NCBI RefSeq assembly: GCF_002734215.1
Contig: NZ_NSEB01000011.1
Span: forward strand, 248,001 to 312,000
Source of the DNA: Fredinandcohnia onubensis
Lineage (GTDB): Bacteria > Bacillota > Bacilli > Bacillales > Bacillaceae_L
Direction: 5' to 3'
DNA: 64,000 nt
Part shown: positions 53,951 through 63,808 of the stretch, one piece after another
How positions within the stretch are numbered: position 1 is the stretch's first letter
How the letters are laid out: each line of letters opens with the position of its first letter
Notes under the pieces: model-generated
Databases searched by the model: none
What the model saw: the letters and a program-made list of their open reading frames with translations, nothing else
What the model was told of the DNA's origin: nothing
Position numbers and translations under genes: made by a program

Positions 53951-54214
53951 TTACATTTTAATTATTTCCGTATTTTCTTTTGCTTTTTGAATAACACGGT
54001 ATGCAGAATACCCGCTTGTTTCTTCAAATTCTCCACAAACTTGTTTTTCTTCTGCTTTGCTTGGGACAATTTCTTTAAAGCGTTTATAAGCCTGCATCAT
54101 TTTTTCCCTTGCGATTCCCTTCTCATATGCACTTTCAACACATTCAAAAAAGGCAATCACATCGACTACCTCGTCTGTGCTCCATTCATATGAAATCGGG
54201 TATTGATAATCCAA
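53951..54214 (-). CDS. yktA: UPF0223 protein YktA
   Basis: 87-residue helical protein of the UPF0223 family, function unknown. [23 protein letters not shown] at the start and [16 protein letters not shown] in the middle are the family hallmarks. AGAGGTGAAG precedes the ATG. It lies 12 bases after the monooxygenase-like gene on the same strand. Confidence 0.92.
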   Translation of the reverse strand: MDYQYPISYEWSTDEVVDVIAFFECVESAYEKGIAREKMMQAYKRFKEIVPSKAEEKQVCGEFEETSGYSAYRVIQKAKENTEIIKM

Positions 54215-54226
54215 ACGACTTCACCT

Positions 54227-55186
54227 CTATTTACTCCACTTAGACCTAATTTGCTCAGCTTCAGTAATCATTCGCTCAAACAGCTCAGCGACTGTTGGTT
54301 CATCCTTGATGAGCCCCATTACTTGACCAGCCCAAGCAAATCCTCCATCTAGTTTACCATCATAGATATAGCTCATATTAGCTTGACCACTTATGTATGC
54401 CTTTAATCCTTCATATCCACTGTTTGCAGCTTCCAACTCTAGGATTTTTGAGGACCATTCATTTGAAATGACACGACCCGGCGCACCAAGTGATCGTTTA
54501 ATTACGACTGTATCATTTTCTGTTCCTTGAATCAATGCATCCTTATATCCTTGATGGGCATGAACACATTCTTTCGTCGCAATAAAGCGTGTACCCATTT
54601 CAATACCTTCTGCACCCAAGCTTAACGCAGCCATCAAACCTCGACCATCACCGATACCACCAGAAGCGATAACTGGAATGGAAACTGCATCTACAACTTG
54701 CGGAATAAGAACCATTGTTCCAATATCCTGTCTACCAAGATGGCCACCACCTTCTTGACCAACTACCATAACAGCGTCTGCCCCTAACTCCTCTGCTTTT
54801 TCTGCTTGTCTTCTGGCAGCAACCAGAACAAGCTTCTTCATATTAACACCCTTTAATTGTTCAAAAATAGGAGCAGGATTTCCGCCAGTCATTGTGATAA
54901 CAGGAACTTCTTCCTCAATTGCTACTTCAAGCATGTCCGAGAACGGTCTTCCATGTTGTCCAATCGCATAATTAACCCCAAACGGTTTGTTTGTAAGTTC
55001 TTTTACCTTTTTAATTTCAGTGCGAAGATCTTCTGGTGTGTCAAGTGACATCGCTGTGATTTGACCAAGACCACCTGCATTTGATACTGCTGCTGCAAGT
55101 TCCGAATAGGCTAAATACGCAAGTCCTCCTTGAATGATTGGATACTTAATTCCTAATAAAGTTGAAACCTTTGTTTCCCAATTCAT
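54227..55186 (-). CDS. nitronate monooxygenase/FabK-like FMN protein
   Basis: 319-residue TIM-barrel flavoprotein of the NMO/FabK superfamily. It starts with the PIIQGGLAYLAYSELAAAVSNAGGLG segment that forms the FMN pocket; VVGQEGGGHLGR near 145-156 and the phosphate loop ASGGIGDGRGLMAALSLGAEG near 177 follow. Activity could be nitronate oxidation or enoyl-ACP reduction; the GHxGR pattern is common to both, so the reaction is left open. ATG 55186 has AAAGGTGGGAG before it. Confidence 0.85.
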   Translation of the reverse strand: MNWETKVSTLLGIKYPIIQGGLAYLAYSELAAAVSNAGGLGQITAMSLDTPEDLRTEIKKVKELTNKPFGVNYAIGQHGRPFSDMLEVAIEEEVPVITMTGGNPAPIFEQLKGVNMKKLVLVAARRQAEKAEELGADAVMVVGQEGGGHLGRQDIGTMVLIPQVVDAVSIPVIASGGIGDGRGLMAALSLGAEGIEMGTRFIATKECVHAHQGYKDALIQGTENDTVVIKRSLGAPGRVISNEWSSKILELEAANSGYEGLKAYISGQANMSYIYDGKLDGGFAWAGQVMGLIKDEPTVAELFERMITEAEQIRSKWSK

Positions 55187-55367
55187 AATACTCCCACCTT
55201 TCATTAATCCTTTTCGATATCACTACTTGAAACTCCTCTTTTTTTCCATTAGTCAAAGTTAAATCGCGAATTATAACTATCTGGTAAAAGTTATAAGCAA
55301 AGTTTAACAGTCCAAAAAAGGTTTAATAATTACTGGTTGTGACAATTTAAAAGTAAGAAATATTTTT

Positions 55368-55397
55368 ATATGCAAACGGTAAGAGAAATGCTATAAT
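55368..55397 (+). promoter_or_regulatory. extended -10 promoter of speA
   Basis: TGCTATAAT at 55389-55397 is an extended -10 element; the -35 region is weak (near ATGCAA). It lies about 80 bases before the speA start. The rest of the 291-base gap from 55187 shows no gene. Confidence 0.5.
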
Positions 55398-55477
55398 TCA
55401 TTTGTTTTATGTAGAAAAAAGTAGAATAAAACACTCGATTTTATTCTGAAATATAAATAAAGAGGTGTGGTTATCAA

Positions 55478-56950
55478 TTGTCGCAAAATGAAACACCATT
55501 ATTTACTGGTCTTGTTGAACACTCAAAAAAGAATCCAACTCAATTCCATATACCTGGACATAAAAAAGGCGCTGGGATTGATCCAGAATTTCGAAACTTT
55601 ATCGGGGACAATGCCCTTTCAATCGATCTCATTAATATCGGACCCTTAGATGATCTCCATCAACCTAAAGGCATTATTAAGCAAGCTCAGGACCTTGCAG
55701 CTAAAGCCTTTGGTGCAGATCACACTTTCTTTTCCGTTCAAGGTACAAGTGGGGCAATTATGACAATGGTCATGGCTGTATGTGGACCTGGAGACAAAAT
55801 TATTGTACCTAGAAATGTCCATAAGTCTGTTATGTCGGCCATAGTATTTTCCGGAGCAGTCCCAATTTTCATTCATCCAGAGATTGATAATAACTTGGGA
55901 ATTTCACATGGAATCACCACAGACTCTGTTAAAAAAGCACTTGAACAGCATCCAGACGCAAAAGGATTACTTGTGATTAATCCAACCTATTTCGGCGTTG
56001 CTGCCGACCTAAAGAAAATTGTAGATATTGCTCATTCTTATGAAGTACCAGTACTCGTTGACGAAGCACATGGTGTTCATATTCACTTCCATGATGGGCT
56101 ACCACTATCTGCCATGCAGGCTGGTGCAGATATGGCTGCAACAAGCGTCCATAAGCTAGGTGGTTCAATGACACAAAGCTCTATTTTAAATGTAAGAGAG
56201 GGCTTAGTGTCAGCTAACAGGGTTCAAACGATCTTAAGTATGCTCACAACAACGTCAACATCTTATTTATTATTAGCATCTTTGGATGTTGCGAGAAGAC
56301 GCTTAGTAACTGAAGGATATGACCTGATTGAAAAAACAATTCAATTAGCCAACTATATGCGGGACAAGATCAATGAAATAGAAAAACTGAAATGTATCGG
56401 ACGTGAAATTTTAGGCTCTAAAGCAACATTTGACTTCGATCCAACAAAATTATTAATTTCTGTAAAAGACCTTGGAATTACAGGTTCAGATGCAGAAGTT
56501 TGGCTTCGTGAAAAATATAATATCGAAGTGGAAATGTCCGACCTCTACAATATTCTTTGTATCGTAACACCTGGTGATACGAAGAAAGAAGCTGAATTAC
56601 TAATTGCTGCACTTGCGAATTTATCAGACGAAGTTTCACATCTTTCAGAATCTAGAATTGTACCAGAAGTTTTACTTCCAGATATCCCGGTACTTGCTTT
56701 ATCACCTCGGGATGCATTTTATTCTGAAACAGAAATTGTTCCATTTGAAGAATCCGCTGGCAGAGTAATTGCTGAGTTTATCATGGTGTACCCACCAGGC
56801 ATCCCAATTTTTATCCCTGGAGAAATTATAACTGAGGAGAACTTAACATATATTCAAACCAATATTGAAGCAGGTCTCCCGGTCCAAGGACCAGAGGATT
56901 ATGAATTAAAATACTTGCGAGTGATCAAAGAACACAAAGCCATTAAATAA
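55478..56950 (+). CDS. speA: arginine decarboxylase (Orn/Lys/Arg decarboxylase family)
   Basis: PLP enzyme making agmatine from arginine for polyamine synthesis. The 490-residue product equals the length of B. subtilis SpeA. QFHIPGHKKG near 22-31 begins the aminotransferase-like fold, LLVINPTYFG near 164 and DEAHGVH near 195 follow, and the PLP lysine is Lys226 in SVHKLGGSMTQSS. Lysine decarboxylases of this family look alike; synteny with SR1 and pdhD favours SpeA. The start is TTG at 55478 after AGAGGTG. Confidence 0.92.
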   Translation: MSQNETPLFTGLVEHSKKNPTQFHIPGHKKGAGIDPEFRNFIGDNALSIDLINIGPLDDLHQPKGIIKQAQDLAAKAFGADHTFFSVQGTSGAIMTMVMAVCGPGDKIIVPRNVHKSVMSAIVFSGAVPIFIHPEIDNNLGISHGITTDSVKKALEQHPDAKGLLVINPTYFGVAADLKKIVDIAHSYEVPVLVDEAHGVHIHFHDGLPLSAMQAGADMAATSVHKLGGSMTQSSILNVREGLVSANRVQTILSMLTTTSTSYLLLASLDVARRRLVTEGYDLIEKTIQLANYMRDKINEIEKLKCIGREILGSKATFDFDPTKLLISVKDLGITGSDAEVWLREKYNIEVEMSDLYNILCIVTPGDTKKEAELLIAALANLSDEVSHLSESRIVPEVLLPDIPVLALSPRDAFYSETEIVPFEESAGRVIAEFIMVYPPGIPIFIPGEIITEENLTYIQTNIEAGLPVQGPEDYELKYLRVIKEHKAIK

Positions 56951-56990
56951 AGACGAAAAAGAAGCATGCAATTTTTATTGCATGCTTTTA
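56951..56990. terminator. bidirectional terminator of speA and SR1
   Basis: AAGCATGCAAT (56962-56972) and ATTGCATGCTT (56977-56987) form an 11-bp stem with a four-base loop. On the minus strand it is followed by CTTTTTCG, on the plus strand by TTAATTATTT. Confidence 0.85.
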
Positions 56991-57003
56991 ATTATTTATA
57001 AAG

Positions 57004-57120
57004 TTATTTCTCTTCGTGATTGCAATCGCAGTGGTCGCATGTTGAATAAAGTGTTGTAACCTTCTCATACTCAAAATGTTCAATTGTTTCACTACATGTT
57101 TGACAGATGATTGTACCCAT
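57004..57120 (-). CDS. sr1P: GapA-binding peptide SR1P
   Basis: 38-residue peptide read from the minus strand: it begins MGTIICQTCSETIEHFEYEK, continues VTTLYSTCDHCDCN and ends HEEK. This closely fits SR1P, which binds glyceraldehyde-3-phosphate dehydrogenase GapA and promotes its interaction with RNase J1. Five cysteines in CxxC-like pairs (CQTC, CDHC and a final C) suggest metal binding. AAAGGGG stands nine bases before the ATG. It is too short for usual gene calling. Confidence 0.88.
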   Translation of the reverse strand: MGTIICQTCSETIEHFEYEKVTTLYSTCDHCDCNHEEK

Positions 57121-57161
57121 TATTCAAAGCCCCTTTCGAAAAGTAGATTCTTAAACTTCCT

Positions 57162-57176
57162 TTGAAAACGTTTTAT
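57162..57176. promoter_or_regulatory. near-consensus cre at the SR1 promoter
   Basis: TTGAAAACGTTTTAT has one mismatch (A for C near the end) to WTGNAANCGNWNNCW and lies just downstream of the predicted SR1 transcription start, a position suited to CcpA repression. SR1 is mainly CcpN-controlled in B. subtilis, so the role is uncertain. Confidence 0.4.
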
Positions 57177-57190
57177 GTTATGTTATTTAT

Positions 57191-57219
57191 ATAATAGTAT
57201 GTCACAATTGGTTCGTCAA
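57191..57219 (-). promoter_or_regulatory. sigma-A promoter of SR1
   Basis: On the minus strand TTGACG (57219-57214) and TATTAT (57196-57191) are separated by 17 bases. Confidence 0.8.
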
Positions 57220-57238
57220 TAGTTAATTGTATAACATT
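57196..57238 (-). promoter_or_regulatory. two CcpN operator boxes at the SR1 promoter
   Basis: The CcpN consensus is TRTGHYATAYW. TGTGACATACT (57206-57196) matches at all 11 positions and lies between the -35 and -10 boxes. AATGTTATACA (57238-57228) matches at 10 of 11 and lies upstream of -35. The centres are 32 bp apart, three helical turns. Confidence 0.7.
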
Positions 57239-57310
57239 TTAAATTCTTTTTAGTTATTTTTTATCATATTTGTCGAATTACGATGTATATTCACGTCATA
57301 CAACACAAAG

Positions 57311-57340
57311 TTGTAAGTATTACCCATTAAATGCTAGAAT
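57311..57340 (+). promoter_or_regulatory. promoter of the DUF1885 gene
   Basis: TTGTAA (57311-57316) and TAGAAT (57335-57340), preceded by TGC, with an 18-base spacer. Confidence 0.45.
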
Positions 57341-57400
57341 AGTAGTAACTTAGAGATAGAAACATACATAATTAATCAATCTGGAGTAGGAGTGAAGAGT

Positions 57401-57829
57401 TTGGAAAACGCATTCATAAAGCTTGTTCCTGCATCAAACACACAAAGTGTATCACTAGATGTTGTAAATGATCTCTTTAGCTATTACAAGGAAATTACAA
57501 GTAAAACAGGACAGCAGCTAGATTGGGATTACGACAATGCTGCCTTTCCATACCACATAAAAGAGATAAACCAAGAACATAATTGGTTTTATTTAAAATC
57601 CGATCATCAAAAATATAATGCGATCGTGGTGGGCGTTGGCCAAGAGGAGCTTGAAAGTGAAAACGGTGAGACAATCGAGCAACCATATATCCAAGTCAGC
57701 CTTCCACAAGTGTCAACCACTGGCGATAAAGGAAAAGCTAATGAGTTCTGTAAGTTTTTAGCCAAAAAACTTGAAGGAGAATTACATCTATTTAACGGAA
57801 GAATCATGTATTTTTACAAACGAAAATAA
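57401..57829 (+). CDS. DUF1885-family protein
   Basis: 142-residue soluble protein that I place in DUF1885, a bacillar family of unknown function. It begins MENAFIKLVPASNTQSVSLDVV, has an aromatic central part (LDWDYDNAAFPYHIKEI, HNWFYLKSDHQKYNAIVVGVG) and ends KLEGELHLFNGRIMYFYKRK. The start is TTG at 57401, eight bases after TAGGAG; a GTG at 57392 overlaps the site. It stands alone on the plus strand. Confidence 0.72.
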   Translation: MENAFIKLVPASNTQSVSLDVVNDLFSYYKEITSKTGQQLDWDYDNAAFPYHIKEINQEHNWFYLKSDHQKYNAIVVGVGQEELESENGETIEQPYIQVSLPQVSTTGDKGKANEFCKFLAKKLEGELHLFNGRIMYFYKRK

Positions 57830-57882
57830 CCATTAAGGTTATCTGTTTTCTTTAGCTTTAATTATCTAGATTAAGGAAGAAA

Positions 57883-57907
57883 AGACCATATCATTAAGAT
57901 GTGGTCT
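57883..57907. terminator. bidirectional terminator after the DUF1885 gene
   Basis: AGACCATATC and GATGTGGTCT pair with one wobble around ATTAA; TTTTCTTCC follows on the minus strand and ATTTCTATG on the plus strand. Confidence 0.65.
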
Positions 57908-57911
57908 ATTT

Positions 57912-58151
57912 CTATGTAAACGCCCAAAAAACTTTTTCAAATGAGAAAAAAAATAAAAACGAAATGGCTGTAATCAAGAAGGAACTCTTTCGTGTTAGTC
58001 CAATTTTGTTAGCGATTAAAAAAGCAAGATAACAAAAGATCCCCAATAAAATACCTTTCGCAAAAAGACTATCAGAACGTGATAACCATGTAACTAAAGA
58101 AAATGTACTCCATATTAATACCTGGATTAATCCAATTACATATACCTTCAT
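57912..58151 (-). CDS. small membrane protein, unknown function
   Basis: 79 residues with three predicted hydrophobic helices (about 4-23, 30-47 and 56-77) and short polar loops containing SRSD and LTRKSS. No family is recognised. AAAAGGGGAG eight bases before the ATG argues for real translation, and a terminator follows the stop codon. Not seen at this place in B. subtilis. Confidence 0.65.
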   Translation of the reverse strand: MKVYVIGLIQVLIWSTFSLVTWLSRSDSLFAKGILLGIFCYLAFLIANKIGLTRKSSFLITAISFLFFFSFEKVFWAFT

Positions 58152-58332
58152 GAAGAAACTCCCCTTTTATCAGCAATAAAGGAACTAAGACCTCGTGCGC
58201 ATGCTTGTCTCTATGAATTTCTTTTTACTATATTAATTAATATGCACAGAAATATGGTAGTATTTTTCATTTATGTAACAAATCGATGACATTGGAAAGA
58301 ATTTTATGAATACATGATAAAATGAATTTAAA

Positions 58333-58360
58333 TTGAAAAATAGGTGTTTTGTATTATACA
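58333..58360 (+). promoter_or_regulatory. possible promoter of slp
   Basis: TTGAAA (58333-58338) and TATACA (58355-58360) with a 16-base spacer, 56 bases before slp. Confidence 0.4.
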
Positions 58361-58416
58361 AATTTAGAAGTAAAGACCTATACTTTTGACTATTTTATGG
58401 AAGAGTGATTAACAAA

Positions 58417-58797
58417 ATGAAAGCATTTACCCTAATCATACTTTCTTTTATTTTCCTTTCCTCATGTTCTTCATACCAAACGCAGCCTACATTGCCAGAA
58501 ACCGAAGAAAAACAAATCATCTTTTTTTCCGATGAAGATAATCTTCACAATGAAAGTAATTATTATGATGCCTTACTGGAGCTTAGAAATAAATTCCCAA
58601 CTGAAATCGCAAATATGAAGGTTGTTTCTTCTGAAGATAATAGATTGTATACGAAGTATAAAGTTGAAGAATATCCTTCTTTATTAATTATTGAACAAGA
58701 TAAAGTCCTTGAAAAAATTGAAGGGAATGTCGACAAAGAAGAAATTATCATTCCCCTTGAAAACGTCTTGTCGACTTCAACAAGTTCAAAAAAATAA
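58417..58797 (+). CDS. slp: small peptidoglycan-associated lipoprotein Slp
   Basis: 126-residue lipoprotein: signal peptide ending FLSSC with lipidated Cys17, then a thioredoxin-fold-like domain with KQIIFFSDEDN and a YPSLLIIEQDK strand containing the cis-Pro-like position, but no CxxC pair. Length and location before pdhD match Slp of B. subtilis (about 124 residues), named for similarity to peptidoglycan-associated lipoproteins; true role unknown. ATG 58417 is used; the frame opens at a GTG 12 bases earlier. Confidence 0.82.
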   Translation: MKAFTLIILSFIFLSSCSSYQTQPTLPETEEKQIIFFSDEDNLHNESNYYDALLELRNKFPTEIANMKVVSSEDNRLYTKYKVEEYPSLLIIEQDKVLEKIEGNVDKEEIIIPLENVLSTSTSSKK

Positions 58798-58800
58798 GTA

Positions 58801-58834
58801 AAAAAAATCGCCCAGAATTCGGAGCGATTTTTTT
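58801..58834. terminator. bidirectional terminator of slp and the pdh operon
   Basis: AAAAAAATCGC and GCGATTTTTTT pair around an inner CC/GG stem; seven A and seven T flank the stem. Confidence 0.85.
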
Positions 58835-58841
58835 ACATTTA

Positions 58842-60251
58842 TTATTTCACAATGTGAATTGGAGATCCTAAAGCAACTTCCGCTGCTTCCATTGTAATTT
58901 CACCTAGAGTTGGGTGAGCATGAATTGTCATTGCGATATCTTCAGCTGTCATACCAGCTTCAACTGCAAGGCCTAATTCAGAAATAATATCTGATGCACT
59001 TTCACCAGCTACCTGAGCACCGATTAGTAGTCCATCCTCTTTACGAGTAATTAACTTTACAAAACCGTCAGTAGCATCAAGTGCAAGCGCACGACCATTT
59101 GCTGCATATGGGAATTTAGCTGCTACAATTTCAATTCCTTCGTCTTTTGCTTGTTGCTCATTGTATCCAACTGTAGCTAATTCAGGTTCAGAGAATACAA
59201 CAGCAGGAATGCCTAAGTAGTCGATTTCTGATGGCTCACCAGCAATTGCTTCTGCTGCAATTTTACCTTCATATGAAGCTTTATGTGCTAATTGAGGTCC
59301 AGGAACAATATCACCGATTGCGTAGATATTACTTACACTTGTACGGCATTGTTTATCGATTTCAATTACGCCTCTTTCATTCATTTTAACACCAGCAAGC
59401 TCTAAACCAAGCTCATCAGTATTAGCACGACGGCCGACCATTACAAATACATAGTCTGCGTCAATTGAATGTTCTTCGCCTTTTGCTTCATACTTCACTG
59501 TTACACCATTTTCAGTCTCTTCTACACCTTTAGCAAGAGCCTTCGTGATGATTTCCGCACCTTTTTTCTTAAGGTTCTTTTTAACAATAGAAGTCATTTG
59601 CTTCTCAAAACCAAGAAGGATGTCATCTGCTCCTTCTAGAATTGTTACTTGTGATCCAAAGTTTGCATAAGCACCACCAAGTTCAATACCAATTACACCA
59701 CCGCCGATTACAACGATTTTTTCTGGTACTTCCTTAAGTCCTAGTGCGCCAGTTGAATCAAGAACACGTTTTGAATATTTAAAAGATGGTATTTCGATTG
59801 GACGAGAACCTGTAGCAATAATTGCATTTTTGAAGTTGTAAGTTTGTGCAGAGTTTTCACTCATAACACGTAAAGAGTTTGCATCTACGAAATATGCTTC
59901 CCCTTGTACAACTTCAACCTTATTGCCTTTTAATAGTCCTGCAACTCCACCAGTTAATTTCTTAACAACACTATCTTTAAAAGCTTGAACTTTTGAAAAA
60001 TCAAGTGTTACATTTTCAGCTTTGATTCCCATTGATTCAGAATTCTTAGCTGTTTCATAACGGTGTCCAGCGGAGATTAGCGCCTTAGAAGGGATACATC
60101 CAACGTTAAGACAAACACCACCAACAGTGTCTTTCTCTACAATCGTAACTTTTTGTCCTAGTTGTGCTGCACGAATCGCTGCAACATATCCACCAGGTCC
60201 AGCACCAATAACTATTGTGTCTGTTTCAATTGGGAAATCTCCTACTACCAT
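58842..60251 (-). CDS. pdhD: dihydrolipoyl dehydrogenase, E3 of pyruvate dehydrogenase
   Basis: FAD-dependent enzyme that reoxidises dihydrolipoyl groups and reduces NAD; shared by several 2-oxoacid dehydrogenases. The 469-residue product has the FAD loop [18 protein letters not shown] near 15-32, the redox disulfide Cys47/Cys52 in GGVCLNVGC, the NAD loop [19 protein letters not shown] near 185 and the C-terminal HAHPTLGE. Last gene of pdhABCD, six bases after pdhC. Confidence 0.97.
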   Translation of the reverse strand: MVVGDFPIETDTIVIGAGPGGYVAAIRAAQLGQKVTIVEKDTVGGVCLNVGCIPSKALISAGHRYETAKNSESMGIKAENVTLDFSKVQAFKDSVVKKLTGGVAGLLKGNKVEVVQGEAYFVDANSLRVMSENSAQTYNFKNAIIATGSRPIEIPSFKYSKRVLDSTGALGLKEVPEKIVVIGGGVIGIELGGAYANFGSQVTILEGADDILLGFEKQMTSIVKKNLKKKGAEIITKALAKGVEETENGVTVKYEAKGEEHSIDADYVFVMVGRRANTDELGLELAGVKMNERGVIEIDKQCRTSVSNIYAIGDIVPGPQLAHKASYEGKIAAEAIAGEPSEIDYLGIPAVVFSEPELATVGYNEQQAKDEGIEIVAAKFPYAANGRALALDATDGFVKLITRKEDGLLIGAQVAGESASDIISELGLAVEAGMTAEDIAMTIHAHPTLGEITMEAAEVALGSPIHIVK

Positions 60252-60257
60252 GTTGTA

Positions 60258-61550
60258 TTACGCCTCCATTAATAATAATTGTGGATCATTTAACAAACGT
60301 TTGATTTGGTTGAGTGCGTTCTGTGCAGTAGCACCATCAATCATACGGTGGTCAAAGCTTAATGATAAAGCAAGGACTGGAGCTACAACAATTTCACCAT
60401 TTTTAACAACAGGCTTCTCTGCAATTCGGCCAACCCCTAAGATAGCAACTTCTGGGTGGTTAATAACAGGAGTGAACCATTGTCCACCAGCAGAACCAAT
60501 GTTACTGATGGTACATGAAGCACCCTTCATCTCATTAGGAGCTAACTTGCCATCACGAGCTTTTCCAGCTAATTCATTGATTTCATTAGAGATAGAGAAA
60601 ATTGACTTACGATCCGCATCTTTAACAACAGGAACAAGAAGACCTTTTTCTGTATCAGCAGCAATACCAATATTGAAGTAGTGCTTATGAATGATTTCGC
60701 TAGTTGCATCATCAAGTGATGTATTTAACGCAGGGAAATCACGTAATGCTGCAGTTAAAGCTTTTACGATATATGGTAGGTACGTTAATTTAATACCTTT
60801 TTCAGCTGCAACAGCCTTAAACTTCTTACGGTGTGCAACCAACTCTGTCACATCTACTTCGTCCATTAATGTAACATGTGGAGCTGTATGTTTTGAGTTA
60901 ACCATTGCTTTAGCGATTGCTTTACGAATTCCACTCATCTTTTCACGAGTTTCAGGGTATTCGCCCGCAGGGATTGGTTGTTTTGCAGGTGCTGTCGCTG
61001 CTTCTGCCGCTGCTTTTGGAGCTTCAGCTGCAGGTGTTTCTGTAGCAACAGGTGCACCGCCAGAAGTGAACGCATCAATATCCGACTTCATTATTCTACC
61101 ATTTTCGCCACTTCCTGCAACCTTTTTGATGTCAATTCCTTTTTCTCGTGCATATTTTCGAACAGAAGGCATAGCAATGATACGACGATTTTCATCAACG
61201 TCTGCAGCAGGTGCTGTTGCTTCTGGAGTAGCCGCAACTGGTTGTTCTTCTTGAGCTTCTTGTTTAGGAGCTTCGTCAGATTCATCGCCTTTAAATTTAA
61301 GGTCCTCATATCCAGGAGCATCAAACTTAATTAGTGTATCACCTACAATTGCAACAGTACCTTCTTCTACAAGTACTTCAAGTACTTTCCCTTTAACAGG
61401 AGAAGGGATTTCTACTACCGCTTTATCATTTTGGACCTCACAAAGAACATCGTCCTCATTTACTTCATCGCCTGGTTTTACAAACCATTTTACGATTTCA
61501 CCTTCATGGATACCTTCACCGATATCTGGCAACTTAAATTCAAATGCCAC
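60258..61550 (-). CDS. pdhC: dihydrolipoamide acetyltransferase, E2 of pyruvate dehydrogenase
   Basis: Core of the PDH complex that passes the acetyl group to CoA. One lipoyl domain (1-78, lipoyl-lysine 43 in QNDKAVV), an Ala/Pro-rich linker, the E1/E3-binding domain (about 123-160, [20 protein letters not shown]), a second linker and the catalytic domain with DHRMIDG (His401, Asp405). It has a single lipoyl domain in 430 residues, typical of bacilli. The start is GTG after TAGGAGG. A 149-base gap with a small AGGATT/AATCCT hairpin separates it from pdhB. Confidence 0.97.
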   Translation of the reverse strand: MAFEFKLPDIGEGIHEGEIVKWFVKPGDEVNEDDVLCEVQNDKAVVEIPSPVKGKVLEVLVEEGTVAIVGDTLIKFDAPGYEDLKFKGDESDEAPKQEAQEEQPVAATPEATAPAADVDENRRIIAMPSVRKYAREKGIDIKKVAGSGENGRIMKSDIDAFTSGGAPVATETPAAEAPKAAAEAATAPAKQPIPAGEYPETREKMSGIRKAIAKAMVNSKHTAPHVTLMDEVDVTELVAHRKKFKAVAAEKGIKLTYLPYIVKALTAALRDFPALNTSLDDATSEIIHKHYFNIGIAADTEKGLLVPVVKDADRKSIFSISNEINELAGKARDGKLAPNEMKGASCTISNIGSAGGQWFTPVINHPEVAILGVGRIAEKPVVKNGEIVVAPVLALSLSFDHRMIDGATAQNALNQIKRLLNDPQLLLMEA

Positions 61551-61699
61551 GGTTTTCGCCTCCTAAAATTGTTAGTTTCTTGTCAAAGATGCCTTGGCGC
61601 ATGTTTACTTTGTTGAACCTCTTATCTAGTGAACTCTCATACGCCACAGGCTTATTTATTCCGATAAGGATTGTTAATCCTCTTTTGATAAATTAATAA

Positions 61700-62677
61700 T
61701 TAGAAGTTCATTACTTTCTTAGCTGTTTCAATTACATCCTTGAAGTTTGGTAACCAAACTGATTCTGCTTGTGAGAATGGATATACCGTATCAGCTGCAG
61801 CTACACGTAATACTGGAGCTTCTAAACTTAAGATTGCACGATCGTTGATTTCAGCAACAACGTTAGCTGCAATTCCAGCTTGTTTTTGAGCTTCTTGAAC
61901 AACGATAGCTCGTCCTGTTTTTTCAACAGAACCAATGATTGTTGGAATATCTAACGGGCTTACTGTACGTAAGTCAATAACTTCTGCAGAAATGCCCTCT
62001 TTCTCTAACTCAGTTGCAGCTTTCAAGCACTCATGTACCATCGCACCATATGAAATCATAGTGATGTCTGTACCTTCGCGCTTAACTTCTGCTTTCCCAA
62101 GCTCAATTGTATATTCGCCCTCTGGAACCTCCTGGCGGAATGAACGATAAAGCTTCATATGCTCAAGGAAAACAACTGGGTCGTTATCGCGAATTGCGGA
62201 AATTAATAGACCTTTTGCATCATAAGGTGTTGATGGAATAACAACCTTAACACCAGGCTGTTGAGCAATTAGTCCTTCTAAGCTATCTGCATGAAGTTCT
62301 GGTGTATGTACACCACCACCAAATGGTGAACGAATAGTAACTGGAGCAGTGTAACGACCACCTGAACGATAACGCATACGAGCTAATTGGCCACTTATGG
62401 AATCCATTACTTCGTAAACAAATCCGAAGAACTGGATTTCTGGTACAGGACGGTAGCCCTGTAAGCTTAGACCAACAGCAAGCCCACCAATACCTGATTC
62501 AGCAAGTGGGGTATCAAATACGCGATCTTCACCGAATTCAGCCTGTAGACCTTCAGTAGCACGGAACACACCGCCGTTAACTCCAACGTCTTCACCGAAA
62601 ACTAAGACATCTGGGTTATTCTTTAATTCTGTGCGTAACGCATCAGTGATTGCTTGAATCATTGTCATTTGCGCCAT
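61700..62677 (-). CDS. pdhB: pyruvate dehydrogenase E1 component, beta subunit
   Basis: 325-residue beta chain of the thiamine-dependent E1. It begins [18 protein letters not shown], includes [15 protein letters not shown] near residues 27-41 and the transketolase-like C-terminal domain with [11 protein letters not shown]. It starts three bases after pdhA, with a ribosome site inside the pdhA end, showing coupled translation of the alpha and beta chains. Confidence 0.97.
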   Translation of the reverse strand: MAQMTMIQAITDALRTELKNNPDVLVFGEDVGVNGGVFRATEGLQAEFGEDRVFDTPLAESGIGGLAVGLSLQGYRPVPEIQFFGFVYEVMDSISGQLARMRYRSGGRYTAPVTIRSPFGGGVHTPELHADSLEGLIAQQPGVKVVIPSTPYDAKGLLISAIRDNDPVVFLEHMKLYRSFRQEVPEGEYTIELGKAEVKREGTDITMISYGAMVHECLKAATELEKEGISAEVIDLRTVSPLDIPTIIGSVEKTGRAIVVQEAQKQAGIAANVVAEINDRAILSLEAPVLRVAAADTVYPFSQAESVWLPNFKDVIETAKKVMNF

Positions 62678-62680
62678 GGC

Positions 62681-63808
<1,128 letters not shown>

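Larger units (their letters stand above)
56957..57184 (-). ncRNA. sr1: SR1 dual-function small RNA
   Basis: In B. subtilis SR1 (about 205 nt, between pdhD and speA) base-pairs with ahrC mRNA and also encodes the peptide SR1P. Here, in the same interval, a promoter at 57219-57191, the 38-codon SR1P frame and a terminator at 56987-56962 define a transcript of about 225 nt on the minus strand. CcpN boxes at the promoter support the identification. The region complementary to ahrC was not checked because ahrC is outside the window. Confidence 0.8.

Noticed and set aside
60691-61254. Long plus-strand open frame (187 codons) opposite pdhC, and the similar one at 60127-60681
   Set aside because: These mirror the Ala/Pro-rich linkers and codon bias of pdhC/pdhD on the other strand; no ribosome site or family resemblance.
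61551-61699. Internal pdhC promoter or attenuator in the pdhB-pdhC gap
   Set aside because: Only a small AGGATT/AATCCT hairpin and a TTGACA without a matching -10 were found; not enough to annotate a promoter.
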